In this document: piece by piece, positions 61,151 to 64,000 of the stretch
Layout of the letters: the number at the start of each line of letters is the position of its first letter
Numbering within the stretch: the stretch's first letter is position 1
Origin: BJGN01 sp041159865
GTDB lineage: Bacteria; Bacteroidota; Bacteroidia; Chitinophagales; Saprospiraceae
DNA length: 64,000 nt
Direction of reading: 5' to 3'
Assembly: GCA_041159865.1 (NCBI GenBank)
Contig: JBEAXK010000041.1
Span: 1-64,000 of the forward strand
Notes under the pieces: generated by a model
The model's database searches: none
What the model saw: the letters and a program-made list of their open reading frames with translations, nothing else
What the model was told of the DNA's origin: nothing
Position numbers and translations under genes: made by a program

Positions 61151-63610
61151 ATGAAAGTGTTAAAATTTGGTGGGTCTTCTGTTGGAAAGCCTGAAAGAAT
61201 CAGAGGAATTGTCACTATTCTCAAAGATTATTACCTAAGTGGTCAACCATTTACCGTTGTTTTTTCTGCTTTTGGTGGAGTTACCGATCAGCTCATTGAA
61301 ATGAGTCAACGTGCTGCAAATGGTGATAATAGCTATCTTAATTTACACGAACAATTCCGTTTACGACATTTAGAAGCTGCTGAATCCTTGCTTATTGAAC
61401 CTACCAGAAGCATTGTTATAGCAGAATTAGAAAATAATCAGGAAGTATTAAAAAATTTACTTCATGGCGTTTTTCTTGTCAGAGAAGCTTCTTTAAGGAC
61501 AATGGATTATGTTTTGAGTTTTGGTGAAAGGAGTTCCTCATTTATAATTTCTCACGTTCTCAAACAAGCTGGTATACCCGCAACCTATTTAGATGCCAGA
61601 AAAATCATCAGGACGGATAAAAATTTTGGTAATGCTAAAGTTGACTTAGATGCTACGTATTTAAACATTAAGGAATATTACTCTCAAACAACTGAAATTC
61701 AAATAGTTACAGGATTTATAGGTTCGGGTAAAGGGGGATTGACCACTACTTTGGGAAGAGGGGGTTCCGATTATACTGCAGCCCTTCTCGGAGCTGGGTT
61801 AGACGCTGAAGCTATTGAAATATGGACGGATGTTGATGGCGTATTAACGGCTGATCCAAGAAAAGTACCTCAAGCTTTCACGATTCATAAAATGACATAT
61901 GCCGAAGCGATGGAGATGTCTCATTTTGGGGCAAAAGTCATTTATCCACCAACCATTCAGCCTGCGTTAACAAAAAAGATACCCCTCTACATTAAAAATA
62001 CTTTTAATCCTACTTTTGAAGGTACTCTCGTTTCAAATCATTCCGAAATGAGTGATAACCCAGTTAAGGGAATTTCTTCTATTCAACACATTGCATTATT
62101 AACTTTACAAGGAAGTGGATTAATTGGGGTTCCAGGTATCTCAGGTAGATTATTTTCAGGATTAGCCCAGAAATCTATTAATATCATTCTTATTACCCAG
62201 GGATCTTCCGAACATTCCATTTCTTTTGCGATACAGCCTGATCAAGCTCTGTTAGCAAAAGAAATTGTGGAAGGATTATTTGAAACAGAAATACAAAATG
62301 GGCTCATTGACAAATTAAAAGTAGAGACTGACTTAGCGGTAGTGGCTGTTATTGGCGAAAGAATGAGATATTTTCCTGGTGTGGCGGGTCGTTTATTTCA
62401 ATCCTTGGGAAAAAATGGAATAAATGTTGTAGCCATCGCACAGGGGTCTTCCGAATTAAATATCTCTGTAGTAATCAGCAGGTTAGATGAGTCAAAAGCA
62501 TTAAATGTAATGCATGAGTCTTTTTTCCTTTCCCATACTAAAACCATCCATCTATTCATGGTTGGTTGCGGTTTGATTGGAGGTACCCTTTTAAACCAGA
62601 TACAGGCGCAGGAAGATTTCCTAAAAAAAGAACTTTCTCTTGAATTAAAGCTTGTTGGATTAGCCAATAGCAAGAAAATGTTTATTCGTAGAGAGGGTAT
62701 TTCTCTGGTGAATTGGAAAGATACATTAAATGAAATGGGTGAGACGAGTAATCTTTCCAAATTTGTAGAAGCAATGGAGCATATCAATTTGCCTAATGCG
62801 ATTTTTATTGATAATACGGCCAATGAAGAAATTACTCATTTTTACGAGAATATTTTAAATGCGAGTATTTCTATTTCAACGCCTAATAAGATAGCTAATT
62901 CTTCTGGATATGACAAATATGCCGCTTTAAAATCGTTAAGCAGAAGGAGAGGGGTTATGTTTCAATACGAAACCAATGTAGGCGCTGGCTTGCCAGTAAT
63001 ATCAACTTTAAACGATTTAATAAACAGTGGAGATAGAATAATAAAGATTGAGGCCGTTTTATCAGGATCTTTGTCCTTTATTTTTAACAGTTTCGGAAAT
63101 AATAAAAAATCTTTCAGCCAAATAGTTGAAGAAGCTATGGCCTTAGGTTTTACTGAACCAGATCCACGTATTGACTTAAACGGCATTGATTTAAAAAGAA
63201 AGCTTATCATACTTGCTCGTGAAGCTGGTGCATTGATAGAAAGTGACGAAGTGGTAATTACCTCCGTTCTTTCTGAAAGATGCCAAAAAGCAGCAGATGT
63301 TGCCACATTTATTCAAGCATTAGAAAATGAAAATGATACTTTCCATCAATTATATTTAGAGGCAAACAGAGAAGACAAAGTTCTGCGAATGGTAGCTAAG
63401 CTAGAAGATGGGAAAGCCAGTATTTCTCTGGAAAAAGTACCAAATACCCATCCTTTTTCTCAATTAAGTGGAAGCGACAATATGATTGTTTTCACTACTT
63501 CACGCTATAAAGAAAGGCCTTTGGTGATTAGGGGACCGGGTGCAGGTGCAGAGGTAACTGCAGCTGGAATTTTCTCTGAAATTATTAAAATTGCCAACCA
63601 ACTCAATTAA
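61151..63610 (+). CDS. thrA: Bifunctional aspartate kinase / homoserine dehydrogenase
   Basis: The 819-residue bifunctional enzyme has an aspartate kinase domain (about 1-290: KFGGSSVGKPERIRGI at the start, GRGGSDYTAALLGAGLDAEAIEIWTDVDG), tandem ACT domains (about 310-455: LLTLQGSGLIGVPGISGRLF, VVAVIGERMRYFPGVAGRLF) and a homoserine dehydrogenase domain (about 460-819: FMVGCGLIGGTLL cofactor loop, SLSFIFNSFGNNKKSFSQ-type catalytic region). It makes aspartyl phosphate and homoserine for threonine and methionine. Feedback control through the ACT domains is expected. The homoserine kinase gene starts 4 bp after it. Confidence 0.97.
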   Translation: MKVLKFGGSSVGKPERIRGIVTILKDYYLSGQPFTVVFSAFGGVTDQLIEMSQRAANGDNSYLNLHEQFRLRHLEAAESLLIEPTRSIVIAELENNQEVLKNLLHGVFLVREASLRTMDYVLSFGERSSSFIISHVLKQAGIPATYLDARKIIRTDKNFGNAKVDLDATYLNIKEYYSQTTEIQIVTGFIGSGKGGLTTTLGRGGSDYTAALLGAGLDAEAIEIWTDVDGVLTADPRKVPQAFTIHKMTYAEAMEMSHFGAKVIYPPTIQPALTKKIPLYIKNTFNPTFEGTLVSNHSEMSDNPVKGISSIQHIALLTLQGSGLIGVPGISGRLFSGLAQKSINIILITQGSSEHSISFAIQPDQALLAKEIVEGLFETEIQNGLIDKLKVETDLAVVAVIGERMRYFPGVAGRLFQSLGKNGINVVAIAQGSSELNISVVISRLDESKALNVMHESFFLSHTKTIHLFMVGCGLIGGTLLNQIQAQEDFLKKELSLELKLVGLANSKKMFIRREGISLVNWKDTLNEMGETSNLSKFVEAMEHINLPNAIFIDNTANEEITHFYENILNASISISTPNKIANSSGYDKYAALKSLSRRRGVMFQYETNVGAGLPVISTLNDLINSGDRIIKIEAVLSGSLSFIFNSFGNNKKSFSQIVEEAMALGFTEPDPRIDLNGIDLKRKLIILAREAGALIESDEVVITSVLSERCQKAADVATFIQALENENDTFHQLYLEANREDKVLRMVAKLEDGKASISLEKVPNTHPFSQLSGSDNMIVFTTSRYKERPLVIRGPGAGAEVTAAGIFSEIIKIANQLN

Positions 63611-63614
63611 TATT

Positions 63615-64000
63615 ATGGAGATTCGCGTTTTTGCACCAGCCTCTGTGGCTAATATTGGGGTAGGGTATGACATTTTAGGATTTGCGTTGGAAAGACCTGG
63701 AGATGAAGTAGTTGCAAGATTTTACGATGGAAAAGGCATGAGAATTGGTCAAATTACAGGGACAAATAGATTGCCTTCTTCTGCTGATAAAAATACTGCT
63801 TCCTTTTCCGCCCAGGCACTATTAAATTATCTTGGTAAACCAGAAGTAGGTATAGAAATAGATATCCATAAAAAAATGCCTTTTGGTAGTGGTCTTGGAT
63901 CAAGTGCAGCCAGTGCTGTTGCGGGTGTATTTGCCGTAAATACCTTGTTGGGAAGCCCATTAACAAAGAAAGAGTTACTTCATTTTGCTGTGCTTGGAGA
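63615..64000 (+). CDS. thrB: Homoserine kinase, 5' part cut by window edge
   Basis: The frame from the ATG at 63615 is open to the window edge (128 codons). It starts MEIRVFAPASVANIGVGYDILGFAL, the GHMP kinase beginning with the substrate-binding region, and has the phosphate-binding motif MPFGSGLGSSAASAVAG. Homoserine kinase makes O-phosphohomoserine in threonine synthesis. It is 4 bp after thrA, so the two form an operon, and a thrC gene would be expected just outside the window. Confidence 0.95.
   Translation, partial: MEIRVFAPASVANIGVGYDILGFALERPGDEVVARFYDGKGMRIGQITGTNRLPSSADKNTASFSAQALLNYLGKPEVGIEIDIHKKMPFGSGLGSSAASAVAGVFAVNTLLGSPLTKKELLHFAVLG

Noticed and set aside
62398..62823. 141-codon open frame on the minus strand inside thrA
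   Set aside because: It is antisense to the homoserine dehydrogenase part of thrA, which is complete and conserved.

Overview
This 64 kb window comes from a member of the Bacteroidota, probably a Cytophagales-like or Saprospira-like environmental bacterium. The evidence is the low GC content by eye, promoters with a TAnnTTTG -7 element, weak Shine-Dalgarno signals, a hybrid two-component regulator, TonB-dependent receptors with carboxypeptidase-like N-terminal domains, C-terminal type IX secretion (T9SS) sorting domains and a PorQ gene. The genus cannot be read from the sequence alone. No rRNA, CRISPR array, prophage or complete insertion sequence was seen.

Region 1 (1-25921) is glycan-catabolic. 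It opens with a sialidase cut by the window edge. Next come a TIM-barrel isomerase and a zeta-type kinase gene with a 52-residue overlapping partner. A five-gene minus-strand cluster follows: TonB-dependent receptor, beta-helix protein, GH88 hydrolase, hybrid two-component system, second beta-helix protein. A sulfatase is transcribed divergently from it. The set fits depolymerisation of a sulfated, uronic-acid-containing polysaccharide, but there is no SusD-type gene, and the two beta-helix proteins carry T9SS signals. A Gfo/Idh/MocA oxidoreductase, a DinB-like protein, a DUF234-type ATPase, a TolB-like propeller protein, a GH20-like protein and a second TonB-dependent receptor complete the region.

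Region 2 (25922-30680) looks like decaying accessory DNA. A short inverted-repeat element and an interspersed repeat precede two adjacent pseudogenes (F420-reductase-like and short-chain dehydrogenase). Each is interrupted by in-frame stops but keeps its frame. They lie opposite an N-terminally eroded HxlR regulator. Then come a Crp/Fnr-family regulator, a secreted protein and a nitroreductase-like protein.

Region 3 (30681-36604) is a metal efflux operon: a small His-rich protein, a CzcA-type RND pump fused to its outer membrane channel, and a periplasmic adaptor.

Region 4 (36686-64000) is mostly core genome: tRNA-Val, GH25 lysozyme, aminotransferase, rpoN, aminopeptidase P, rlmN, a PfkB kinase, tRNA-Asn, a membrane-tethered propeller protein with a possible DNA-binding tail, clpS, a peroxiredoxin, an EamA transporter, ftsH, rsfS, birA, cinA, a 2-oxoacid dehydrogenase E2, a long plus-strand run that includes ugd and porQ, and thrA followed by the start of thrB.

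The least ordinary features are the zeta-kinase/small-protein pair on a possibly leaderless mRNA, a tandem palindromic operator at the DUF234 ATPase promoter, a duplicated promoter segment flanking the TolB-like gene pair, the coordinated decay of the HxlR/SDR/F420 cluster, and the membrane-tethered propeller regulator. None of these is proven to be a new system.
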